Shown piece after piece: positions 45,333-53,157 of a stretch of 64,000 nt of DNA (within the stretch, counting starts at the first letter, position 1; each line of letters starts with the position of its first letter). The stretch spans positions 13,506 through 77,505 of the forward strand of contig CAYOLQ010000002.1 in the NCBI GenBank assembly GCA_964404825.1, given 5' to 3'. The notes beneath the pieces were generated by a model. The model did not search any database. It had not been told where the DNA came from and saw nothing but the letters and a program-made list of their open reading frames with translations. Made by a program: the position numbers and the translations under genes. Origin of the DNA: JACJXF01 sp964404825 (lineage in GTDB: Bacteria; Bacteroidota; Bacteroidia; Bacteroidales; GCA-2748055).

Positions 45333-46911
45333 TAATTCCGGGGGCTTTTCCTGGCAGAAATCGGATAAACTCTATGTTAAGGGTTATGTTTTCGACAGAA
45401 ACGGTCGTTACTATGAAGCAGCTGCGCTATTAGAGTATTTTTCAGGCGTTAACTCGTTTGCGGATTTTAATGAAAGAGTAAGTTTTGCAAATGGGTGTTT
45501 TAGTGTGGTTTTTTTGAGTGGGGAAGAGCTGTATGCCGCATGCGACTCTATAAGGGCCTTCCCATTGTTTTATAAAAGGTATAAAGGAGAATGGATTGTG
45601 TCGGATGATCCCCACAGGCTTTTAAAGGATTATGGTAAACAGGAAATAAATCAGAAAGCATGGCAGGAATTTCTTGCCACCGGTTACGTTACCGGGGATG
45701 AAACCCTGATAAATGGTATATCTCAAATTCAGGCTGGTGAACTGGTGTATTTTAAAAAGGATGATTTAAAAAAGCAATTCTATTATACATACCGGTGCCG
45801 TCTTACAAAAAATTTTGATTACGACGAACTCCGGAATCTTGGTATTGATAAGATTAATATGGCGTTTAAACGCTTTGTTGACAGCCTGGAAGGGAGAACT
45901 GTTATTGTTCCCCTGAGCGGTGGCTTCGACAGCCGTTTGATTGCCGTTATGCTAAAGAAATCCGGCTATACAAATGTTGTGTGCATAACATACGGCCGGC
46001 CCGGAAATCCCGAAATAAAAATATCAGAAAAAGTATCAGAAATATTAGGATACAAGTGGATTTGTGTGGATTATACTGAAGATCTAATCAGAGATTATAT
46101 TCACGATGCATATTTCAAAGATTATTATCCCTATGCATCAAAGCTTTCGTCAATGTTTTTTTTGCAGGAGTATTTTGCTATACGTTACCTTAAGGAAAAC
46201 AAGTATATTCCGGAGGATAGCATTTTTGCTCCCGGGCATTCGGGTGACTTTCTGGGTGGAAGTCAGCTGAGCAAACATGGAAATCTGTTGGAGAGGGAAT
46301 CAGTTAAAGACATTGCTGAAAGGCTGTTTTATATTAAGTATAATTATGTAAGGCCAACAGGAAATACGAAGGAGGAAATGCTTGATCGGATTGAAAAGAA
46401 TCTGGAGGAGAAATATACAGGCGAGCCGGTGTTGGCATACACCATTCAGGAAGACTGGGATTTTAAGGAGAAACTCTCCAAATTTAACGCGAATTCACTC
46501 AACCTTTATACATTCTTCGGATATGGTTTCCGCTTGCCTTTCTGGGATAAAGAACTTGTTGAGTTCTTCAGAATACTTCCCCTGCATATGAAGATTAATA
46601 AGTTTTTATATGACGATATTCTTACAAATGAATTCTTTGAATCTGAAGGGGTGAATTTTAAAGAGGAGCTTCAGGTAACTGAACAAATAATGAAAAGACA
46701 AAGGTTTAAAAACCGGATTAAATATTTTCTGCCACAGGTTGTACTCAGGATGTTTCTTACAAAGCTTGACAATCTTTTTTATAATGAGATAACAAAGGAA
46801 CTGATAAACGACATGGAGCAGAAAGGGAAGAAGCTGAGGATTTACAATAATTCCTTTAATTCAGTGATTATTCAATGGTATCTCGAAGAGCTGAGAAAGG
46901 ATTTCCGGTAA
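45310..46911 (+). CDS. Asparagine-synthase-like protein in a surface-glycan cassette
   Basis: 533 residues. The N-terminal half (1-170) keeps the Ntn-hydrolase-like strands of the glutaminase domain, but the protein begins MNTLLLL, so the invariant Cys2 nucleophile is missing and it cannot release ammonia from glutamine that way. The C-terminal synthetase domain keeps the ATP-pyrophosphatase loop VPLSGGFDSRL (near residue 205) and a later GHSGDFLGG. Free ammonia or another amine would have to be used. Linked to a flippase and glycosyltransferase, it probably amidates or modifies a glycan residue, not free aspartate. Context inference. Confidence 0.82.
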   Translation: MNTLLLLDNSGGFSWQKSDKLYVKGYVFDRNGRYYEAAALLEYFSGVNSFADFNERVSFANGCFSVVFLSGEELYAACDSIRAFPLFYKRYKGEWIVSDDPHRLLKDYGKQEINQKAWQEFLATGYVTGDETLINGISQIQAGELVYFKKDDLKKQFYYTYRCRLTKNFDYDELRNLGIDKINMAFKRFVDSLEGRTVIVPLSGGFDSRLIAVMLKKSGYTNVVCITYGRPGNPEIKISEKVSEILGYKWICVDYTEDLIRDYIHDAYFKDYYPYASKLSSMFFLQEYFAIRYLKENKYIPEDSIFAPGHSGDFLGGSQLSKHGNLLERESVKDIAERLFYIKYNYVRPTGNTKEEMLDRIEKNLEEKYTGEPVLAYTIQEDWDFKEKLSKFNANSLNLYTFFGYGFRLPFWDKELVEFFRILPLHMKINKFLYDDILTNEFFESEGVNFKEELQVTEQIMKRQRFKNRIKYFLPQVVLRMFLTKLDNLFYNEITKELINDMEQKGKKLRIYNNSFNSVIIQWYLEELRKDFR

Positions 46912-47063
46912 GCTTTTGAAATAGAATGTTTTAGACTATTTTTTCTGAAATGCATATCCGCTATTTTGTTTATAAAGACTATGAAGCCTGGAATTATTTG
47001 GACTAATGTGTTTGTCAGACAAGAATATTTTCCATGGATTTAAAAATACTTTAAAAAAATTTC

Positions 47064-47071
47064 TAAATTTG
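47064..47071 (+). promoter_or_regulatory. -7 promoter element of tRNA-His
   Basis: TAAATTTG matches the TAnnTTTG consensus, about 73 bases before the tRNA. Between it and the tRNA lies a hairpin ACCTTCC...GGAAGGT (47110-47137), perhaps a processing or leader structure. Confidence 0.45.
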
Positions 47072-47143
47072 CAGTCCCAAAATCATGTATGTTTTGCAGA
47101 TTTTGGTAAACCTTCCTTCGCTAAAGCTATGGAAGGTAAAGAT

Positions 47144-47218
47144 GGTGGGAGTAGTTCAGCTGGTTAGAACGTCGGATTGTGGTTCCGAAGGTCGTGGGTT
47201 CGAACCCCATCTTCCACC
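47144..47218 (+). tRNA. tRNA-His (GTG)
   Basis: A full cloverleaf can be drawn: acceptor GTGGGAG (47145-47151) pairs with CTTCCAC (47211-47217); the extra G-1 (47144) faces C73, the tRNA-His hallmark. The anticodon loop TTGTGGT gives anticodon GTG, and the T loop is TTCGAAC. The CCA end is not encoded (sequence after C73 is CCG). Right after it comes a terminator and an integrase gene, marking this tRNA as an integration site. Confidence 0.95.
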
Positions 47219-47221
47219 CCG

Positions 47222-47270
47222 AAAAACTCCAAGTAACTGTTAAACAGGAGCTTGGAGTTTCGTTTTTTTT
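47222..47270 (+). terminator. Intrinsic terminator after tRNA-His
   Basis: AAACTCCAAG (47224-47233) pairs with CTTGGAGTTT (47251-47260), a 10-bp perfect stem, followed by eight T (47263-47270). It separates tRNA transcription from the integrase gene. Confidence 0.85.
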
Positions 47271-47273
47271 ACC

Positions 47274-47302
47274 TGCGCCAAAAATTGGCGCAGTTTGCGC
47301 CA
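47274..47302. repeat. Three TGCGCCA 7-mers between terminator and integrase
   Basis: TGCGCCA at 47274-47280, its inverse TGGCGCA at 47286-47292 and TGCGCCA again at 47296-47302. The first two form a hairpin or a dimer-type site. Position between the tRNA 3' end and the integrase start fits integrase arm sites or an operator; unproven. Confidence 0.5.
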
Positions 47303-47337
47303 GATTCGAACTCAAACACCTTCGACCTCTTGAAGAT

Positions 47338-48480
47338 ATGTATCCTTTCAAAAAAGCCCGGCTGAACGATTGTGAAGGAAACCTATCCTCCAGATGGTAC
47401 ATCGAGTTTTATGCCTGGGATGTTCAAAATAAAAAACTCCTTCGAAAACGGTTTTACGAGGTTAACAATTATAACAGTGAAAAAGAGCGAAGGACCTATG
47501 CCAATCGCATTATTCAACAGCTAAACACCCTGCTGAAGGAAGGATTTCATTTTGATGTAAATAAACTTCCTCCCGAAGCTGAATCAGAGCAAACCAACTC
47601 CTATTCGCTTCACGATGCTATTAATTATGCACTTGAAGTAAAAAAGGCTTCCTTACGAACAGCCTCCTATCCATCTTATAAGAGTACCATTAAGATTTTT
47701 CTGGCATGGGCATCAGAATACAGGGTTGCAGATGCTGATGTGGCCTTATTCGATAAACTGCGGGCGATATATTACAACGATCACCTTATGGTGAAATGCG
47801 GTTATGCAGCAAAAACGGTGAACGGGCACATTTCATTTATAAAATCACTGTTCCAGGTTTTAGTTGAAAGGGAAATTATTTTAAACAACCCTTTTAAAAA
47901 TCTGAAAAAGCATAAAGAGGCTGAGTCCCGTAAGAACCTGGCTTTTACTCCCAAGCAAATGGCTGCCATAAAAAAAATTGTGGAACAAAAAGATCCAAGC
48001 CTGTGGCTATTTATCCGTTTCATCTATTACTGTTATTTAAGACCAAATGAAGTAAGACAATTAAAACACAGTTATTTTCAGTTGGAAAAGAACCAGATTT
48101 TCGTTCCTGGTCATATCAGTAAAAATGGCAAGGAGGGGTATGTTTCCATTCCCGAAACCTTTAAAAAGGAGTTAATCAAGTCAAAGGAATTCAACAGTGA
48201 ACAGGAATATGTTTTTCAGAGCCGGAATTCCAAAAATCCACCCTCAAAAAATGTTATGGGTTACCGCTACCATAAAATGATAAAAGATCTTAAGCTCAAC
48301 ACAGATTACACTCTTTATTCCTGGAAGCATTCCGGGGTTGTTGCGGCATATAATGCCGGAGTTGATATTAAGACAATACAGAATCAGTGCCGTCACCACA
48401 GTCTCGAACAGACGGATATTTATCTTAAGTCACTTGGTCTTGGAGTGAGTAAGGCAATTAATAAGATACCTAATTTGTAA
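47338..48480 (+). CDS. Tyrosine recombinase (integrase)
   Basis: 380 residues from ATG 47338 (MYPFKKARLNDCEG). The longer frame back to 47179 runs through the tRNA and terminator and is rejected. An N-terminal arm-binding region and SAM-like core-binding domain (about 110-200) precede the catalytic domain. Catalytic residues are Arg in LRPNEVRQL, Lys in HISKNGKEG and the second His in CRHHSLEQTDIYL, whose Tyr is the nucleophile. The usual H-x-x-R-H box reads YSWKHSG: the Arg is Lys and the first His is Tyr, as in some Bacteroidota integrases. Encoded next to tRNA-His, it probably inserts its element at the tRNA 3' end. Confidence 0.88.
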   Translation: MYPFKKARLNDCEGNLSSRWYIEFYAWDVQNKKLLRKRFYEVNNYNSEKERRTYANRIIQQLNTLLKEGFHFDVNKLPPEAESEQTNSYSLHDAINYALEVKKASLRTASYPSYKSTIKIFLAWASEYRVADADVALFDKLRAIYYNDHLMVKCGYAAKTVNGHISFIKSLFQVLVEREIILNNPFKNLKKHKEAESRKNLAFTPKQMAAIKKIVEQKDPSLWLFIRFIYYCYLRPNEVRQLKHSYFQLEKNQIFVPGHISKNGKEGYVSIPETFKKELIKSKEFNSEQEYVFQSRNSKNPPSKNVMGYRYHKMIKDLKLNTDYTLYSWKHSGVVAAYNAGVDIKTIQNQCRHHSLEQTDIYLKSLGLGVSKAINKIPNL

Positions 48481-48572
48481 TAATTCACCTTACAACTATT
48501 TACAGAAAGTAAATTATTCATTGTGAATACTCAATATTCAAAAATATTTGGTTTTGTGTGTAATTATTTCCG

Positions 48573-48580
48573 TATATTTG
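48573..48580 (+). promoter_or_regulatory. -7 promoter element of the ROK regulator
   Basis: TATATTTG on the plus strand, 49 bases before the ROK ATG, in the gap after the integrase. TTTTG lies 16 bp upstream, a shorter spacing than the consensus. Confidence 0.45.
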
Positions 48581-48590
48581 AACGTATAGT

Positions 48591-48613
48591 AACTTTCTTA
48601 ATATTAGGAAGTT
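48591..48613. promoter_or_regulatory. Imperfect palindrome upstream of the ROK regulator
   Basis: AACTTTCTTAATATTAGGAAGTT is an inverted repeat with a few mismatches around a TAATATTA centre. It sits just past the expected transcription start and 15 bp before the ROK start codon, where an autoregulatory operator would be placed. A/T-rich centre is usual for ROK operators. Confidence 0.35.
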
Positions 48614-48628
48614 TTGATTTAAAATATT

Positions 48629-49915
48629 ATGAAGTATTCCAAAATAGAAATACCCACATCGAATTCCCCCTATATTAATCGAATGAACAAAATCAGTATT
48701 CTTGGATTGATCAGGGAATATGGAACAATTTCGAGAGCTGACTTGGTTAAAAAATCCGGTTTGAGTGCTCCAACTGTTACACGGATCGTAGACGGACTCA
48801 TCAACGATTATCGGCTTGTTGTTACGCTGGGTAAAGGAAGTTCAAGCGGGGGGCGCCCTCCGGTGATGCTGTCATTTGATGGAAAGAGTAACTACGTTAT
48901 CGGTATTGACCTCGGCGCAACAACAACAAGGGGTGTTCTTTCAAATCTTAATGGCAGTTTCATTACTGAAATTGAATTCCCCACGCAACTTGACAAGGGG
49001 TTCGAAACGATCATTGAAGATTTGGCAAATCTGATTAATAAGCTTGCTGATAGTAAAAAATCAATCAGGAAAGACCGTATCTATGGTGTTGGAATTGCCG
49101 TAGCCGGACTCATTAATCTAAATAGGCAGATCGTTGAATACTCTCCTGTTTTTGACTGGTATAATGCCGATATACTGAAGGCGTTGAAGCCCAAAGTAAG
49201 CTATCCCATCATATATGATAATGTTACACGATTGATGGCCTTAGGGGGGATGTGCTATGGACAGGGACGAAAGCTACAGAATTTCATTTGCATCAATGTA
49301 GGTTATGGTATGGGTTCCGGCAATATAGTTAATGGAAAATTGGTTACCGGCGCTGATGGCTTTGCTGGTGAATTCGGACATATTACAATGGACAGCAACA
49401 GTAATATTCAATGTAGCTGTAAAAAATACGGATGCCTTGAAGCACTTGCCTCTGGGAAAGCCATTGCATTAACGGCACAAAGTAGGCTGGCTCGGGGACA
49501 GGAAAGTATTCTTGCCGAAATGTGCAATAACGATTACAAAAAGGTTACTGCAAAAATGGTCGCAGATGCAGCTAGAAATGGAGACGAACTGGCGTTGAAT
49601 GTTTTCACCCGGGCTATGGAATATATAGGAATTGGGATTTCGAACCTAATCAATATATTCAATCCTGAATTGGTCGTCATTGGGGGTGGCGTATCCCTGT
49701 CCGGGGATATTTTCTTCGATAATATCACAAAAGTTGTCGATAAAAATGTCATGAAGCCCACCACCAGGAAAGTTCCCATTCTGCCAATATCTTTTGGAAA
49801 TAATGCTGCGATCATGGGAGCATTTTCTCTCATACTGAACAAAGTCCTGAACTTTGAACTGCGCGGTGAATCAGATAAAGATTTAGAAAAGATTGAGATT
49901 ACTTCTGTTTATTAA
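48629..49915 (+). CDS. ROK-family transcriptional regulator (NagC/XylR-like)
   Basis: 428 residues. An N-terminal winged helix (residues about 20-75: ISRADLVKKSGLSAPTVTRIV) is joined to a ROK sugar-kinase-like domain with the ATP loop DLGATTTRG and the zinc site CSCKKYGCLEAL. ROK regulators normally sense a sugar or sugar phosphate. It lies between the integrase and the oppositely oriented sugar genes, so it is the best candidate regulator of the carbohydrate run beginning at 49983. The inducer cannot be inferred. Confidence 0.88.
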   Translation: MKYSKIEIPTSNSPYINRMNKISILGLIREYGTISRADLVKKSGLSAPTVTRIVDGLINDYRLVVTLGKGSSSGGRPPVMLSFDGKSNYVIGIDLGATTTRGVLSNLNGSFITEIEFPTQLDKGFETIIEDLANLINKLADSKKSIRKDRIYGVGIAVAGLINLNRQIVEYSPVFDWYNADILKALKPKVSYPIIYDNVTRLMALGGMCYGQGRKLQNFICINVGYGMGSGNIVNGKLVTGADGFAGEFGHITMDSNSNIQCSCKKYGCLEALASGKAIALTAQSRLARGQESILAEMCNNDYKKVTAKMVADAARNGDELALNVFTRAMEYIGIGISNLINIFNPELVVIGGGVSLSGDIFFDNITKVVDKNVMKPTTRKVPILPISFGNNAAIMGAFSLILNKVLNFELRGESDKDLEKIEITSVY

Positions 49916-49982
49916 CCAGAGGATTTCAAATTGTCCCAAATCATTTTTGTACCCGCGTGTAATACTGTTTCAGAATTAATTT

Positions 49983-51164
49983 TTAGTGTGCATCCAGCCT
50001 GACCTGCAAATCAACAGCCGTATCCTTCCATACCTGGTAAAACTTAGCCAAAGCCTCTCTAAACCTTTCATAGTCAATCCTTGTTTCAAAAATCTGCTTA
50101 TCATTCCAGAGCATATCCCTGTCATGCCCTAGTACACGTGCCTCAGGCCAGAAGAAAACTTGGCCCCAGATCAAACGGTTATTCGTATTTATCCCAGGAT
50201 TCTCTTCAGTTCCCTCACCATCAATCGCCTCAAAATGTTCTTTACTAAGCAATTCTTTAGTAGCGCTTTCCAGATTGGATTTTATCCATTCAGACCTTTC
50301 AGCCATTGAAACATATCCTATCCCGTGGTTTTCCCTTTGATGTGCCCAGGCCAAGCATACCTGGGGAGGTGTTAATCCTGTCTCTTTTGATATTTGCTGT
50401 ATGACCGGATGCTGCATATCGGCCTGATGTTCGGGAAATCGATCACGGCCGGGACGGCGGGGTGATCCTAATGACATATAGCCTGATGGAATTACTTTGT
50501 TTTTAATGAAATACCTAACAAGCTCCTGTTGCTGAAATAATGGATGAAGCTCCATTTGGTTATAAACAGGACGGTTAAAATCATTGGTATCTCTTAACAG
50601 AAGCTCCATGGTTTTCTGCGTTTGATTGGAAGTGCCGATGTCCTTTACCTTACCGCTCTTCTTCAGCTCCGTCATCTTTTCCCAAACCAACATAAATTCA
50701 TCATGAATATAAGGGACCGCCTCATCGTTTACCGAATCGCCGGATGCTCCGGGAACGTGATAATTCGGCCATGGCCAGTGAACCACATAGAGATCCAGAT
50801 AATCCAGGCCAAGCATGCGCAATGAATTCTCACATGCAGGTATGACTTCTGAAGGATGCATGTGCTTGTTCCATAGTTTTGAAAGAACAAATAACTCCTC
50901 TCTTTTTACCAAACCTGAATCGATTGGCCTGGCAATTGCTCTTCCTACAACCTCTTCATTCTGATAGGCAGTAGCACAATCAATATGCCTGTAGCCCAAT
51001 CGGATAGCTTCAACAATGATATCTTCCATTTTATCCTTCAGGTCAGGATTGTCGGAATGAAAGGTTCCCATGGCAGCCTGTGGCATCAGGGTACCATCAG
51101 GTAATTCTAATTTGGCAACCAATTCTGGATTGATTGGTTCGAGTTGCTTGTTTAAATAATCCAT
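49983..51164 (-). CDS. Aldo/keto reductase
   Basis: 393 residues, long for the family because of a C-terminal extension of about 70 residues. The four catalytic residues are visible: Asp in RHIDCATAY, Tyr in the same segment, Lys in LSKLWNKH and His in VVHWPWPNY. It reduces an aldehyde (for example an aldose) with NAD(P)H. It is the last gene of a tight run with fructokinase (20 bp upstream), a zinc dehydrogenase and a Na+/sugar symporter, so an aldose-to-polyol step is plausible but not shown. Confidence 0.88.
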   Translation of the reverse strand: MDYLNKQLEPINPELVAKLELPDGTLMPQAAMGTFHSDNPDLKDKMEDIIVEAIRLGYRHIDCATAYQNEEVVGRAIARPIDSGLVKREELFVLSKLWNKHMHPSEVIPACENSLRMLGLDYLDLYVVHWPWPNYHVPGASGDSVNDEAVPYIHDEFMLVWEKMTELKKSGKVKDIGTSNQTQKTMELLLRDTNDFNRPVYNQMELHPLFQQQELVRYFIKNKVIPSGYMSLGSPRRPGRDRFPEHQADMQHPVIQQISKETGLTPPQVCLAWAHQRENHGIGYVSMAERSEWIKSNLESATKELLSKEHFEAIDGEGTEENPGINTNNRLIWGQVFFWPEARVLGHDRDMLWNDKQIFETRIDYERFREALAKFYQVWKDTAVDLQVRLDAH

Positions 51165-51184
51165 TTTTTTTATTATTTAAATAT

Positions 51185-52066
51185 TTATAAGTTATCATAT
51201 TCAGGCATCGCACCATCCTGTGTGCAAACAAATGCAGAGATGTCAACTGCTTTTTTATGNNNNNNNNNNATTTCATTAAGTGGATACCCCTTAGCAAAAC
51301 CGACAATCATGGCGGCGGTGAATGAATCTCCTGCACCTACCGTATCCTTTACCTTTACTTTTGGCGTAGGCATATCACTTTTTTCAGAAGGAGTCATCAA
51401 TAAACTTCTTTCACTTCCATGGGTTAAAGCCAACAATTGCAAATTGTAGCGTTCCATCAGTTCAGTTAACCGGTTTTCTTCGCTATCCCCAGTGAGTCCA
51501 AGCATAGTTGAAATAATCTGCAACTCCTCACCATTTAATTTAAGTACATGGCACAATTGAAGAGAATTCTCAATAACCTCTTTGCTGTAATACAGTTGAC
51601 GCAGATTAATATCAAAAACGATAAGTGTCTTTGGACCGGCAGATCTGAGCAGCTTGATAATACTATCACCTGAAATTTTATTCCTTTGTGCCAGACTTCC
51701 AAAACAGACAATATCCGTCTCTGACAAACTTCGCTCAACGGTGCTATCAAAACGGATATAATCCCAGGCCACATTTTCATGTATGATATATTCAGGAACG
51801 CCTTGGTCATTAAGCTTCACTTCGACGGTGCCTGTTGGTTTCTCATTCACTTGGATCAGCTCCTTAGAGATATTTTTCTTATCTATTAACTCTAATATTT
51901 CCTGACCGTTTTTATCATTCCCTACCGCACTAACTGCTAATGCATTCGCACCTAACTTATTTGCATGGTAAACAAAATTACAAGGAGCACCACCCAGCTG
52001 CTTACCCTGAGGAAAAAGATCCCAGAGTACTTCGCCAATACCAATAATATTCAATCTGTTATTCAT
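51185..52066 (-). CDS. PfkB-family fructokinase (contains a 10-N gap)
   Basis: 293 codons including four unknown residues. The start 'IGIGEVLWDLFPQGKQLGGAPCNF' and the C-terminal DTVGAGDSFTAAM motif are typical of bacterial fructokinases, which make fructose-6-phosphate. Ten N (51260-51269) interrupt the C-terminal helix. Codons either side read NE-AT?...CAT-KKAV; if one base replaced the ten N the sequence would be NE[I]HKKAVDISAF, which fits the family. The gap is therefore probably about one base and the placeholder happens to keep frame. It lies 7 bp from the zinc dehydrogenase. Confidence 0.88.
   Translation of the reverse strand: MNNRLNIIGIGEVLWDLFPQGKQLGGAPCNFVYHANKLGANALAVSAVGNDKNGQEILELIDKKNISKELIQVNEKPTGTVEVKLNDQGVPEYIIHENVAWDYIRFDSTVERSLSETDIVCFGSLAQRNKISGDSIIKLLRSAGPKTLIVFDINLRQLYYSKEVIENSLQLCHVLKLNGEELQIISTMLGLTGDSEENRLTELMERYNLQLLALTHGSERSLLMTPSEKSDMPTPKVKVKDTVGAGDSFTAAMIVGFAKGYPLNEXXXXHKKAVDISAFVCTQDGAMPEYDNL
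51260..51269. other. Scaffold gap of ten N
   Basis: Ten consecutive N within the fructokinase gene. Flanking codons suggest the real distance is about one base, so the two contigs join here almost directly. The join is supported because the same gene continues on both sides. Confidence 0.95.
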
Positions 52067-52073
52067 TTTTCAA

Positions 52074-53096
52074 TTACAAATCGATCATGACTTTCATGTT
52101 TCTATCACCTTGCTCCTCTATATAATCATATGCCTCGAGGTACATTTCAAAAGGAAAGTGCTTTGAGATCAATGGATCGAGTTTAATTTCACCCTTTGCG
52201 ATCATCTCAACAGCAACTTCGTAATCTTCATGTCGGTACATCATTGATCCAAAAACATTCAGCTCATGCTCACCCAGGTAGTACATATTGACCGTTGGGC
52301 TTTTGGCATAAACGCCAAGGATAACAATATCACCTCCTTTTTCAACATTGGCCATTAGTGCGTCAAGAGACTCCTGCACACCGGCTGCCTCCAGTCCAAC
52401 CTGAAATCCGTCGGCACCGAAACAGTTTCTGGCACCTAAGTCAAAAGGTGTTTCCCTGATATTCAGTGTATGTTCAATTCCGCATTTTTTTGCAATCTCT
52501 AACCTGTAATTACTTACATCTGTTATCAGCACTTTTCGTGCACCCCGGGCTTTAGCAAACTGCGCAACGAGGTTCCCAATCGTACCTGCACCGGAAACGA
52601 CCACATTCTTGCCCTTGATTCCTGTTGTACGGCTTGTGGAATGAGCGCCGACCGCAGCCGGTTCAACCATTGCACCCTGCTCTAGTGTGAGTGAATCGGG
52701 CAAAACAACCAAACGATCTTCCGGCACAATAAAATAATCCTGTGCAACACCAGGTGCCTGAAATCCCTGAACCTTTAAATTCTGACATGCATTGTACTGG
52801 CCTCTCCTGCAGGGGCCACATTCCCCGCAAACCAACTGGGGTCTTGCAGTTGCTTTCATTCCTGGTTTTGCCTTAGTTACGTTTTTACCCACCGCTTCAA
52901 TAACGGCTGAATACTCATGTCCCTGTACCACAGGGTAGGGGGTTGCAGGATGCTGTCCGTGAAAAACATGAATATCACTTCCACAGACCCCTATCCGTTG
53001 TATCTTCAATAAAACCTCATTGGGCTTCAATTCTCCTGGAGCATTCACATTGCTAAATTCAATGTGGCCCGGTCTGGTCATTATTGCTTGTCTCAT
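52074..53096 (-). CDS. Zinc-dependent medium-chain alcohol (polyol) dehydrogenase
   Basis: 340 residues. Catalytic zinc ligands: Cys in GVCGSDIH and the GHE segment. Structural zinc site: CGECGPCRRGQYNAC. NAD-binding loop: SGAGTIGNLVAQ. The closest well-known relatives are sorbitol, L-iditol and threonine dehydrogenases; the exact substrate cannot be read from sequence. It lies 7 bp before fructokinase and downstream of the symporter; this order suggests oxidation of a polyol to a ketose that is then phosphorylated. Confidence 0.88.
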   Translation of the reverse strand: MRQAIMTRPGHIEFSNVNAPGELKPNEVLLKIQRIGVCGSDIHVFHGQHPATPYPVVQGHEYSAVIEAVGKNVTKAKPGMKATARPQLVCGECGPCRRGQYNACQNLKVQGFQAPGVAQDYFIVPEDRLVVLPDSLTLEQGAMVEPAAVGAHSTSRTTGIKGKNVVVSGAGTIGNLVAQFAKARGARKVLITDVSNYRLEIAKKCGIEHTLNIRETPFDLGARNCFGADGFQVGLEAAGVQESLDALMANVEKGGDIVILGVYAKSPTVNMYYLGEHELNVFGSMMYRHEDYEVAVEMIAKGEIKLDPLISKHFPFEMYLEAYDYIEEQGDRNMKVMIDL

Positions 53097-53157
53097 ATTG
53101 ATTTATTTTTCAGACGATTTCATTTTAAATTAATAATTCCCTCAACTCTCAAGGTAT

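Noticed and set aside
42741..46911. RiPP (lasso peptide) cluster because of the asparagine-synthase-like gene
   Set aside because: No precursor peptide or protease is present; a flippase and a glycosyltransferase point to glycan synthesis.
47179..47337. Upstream extension of the integrase reading frame
   Set aside because: It runs through the tRNA-His 3' half and its terminator; the ATG at 47338 is the likely start.
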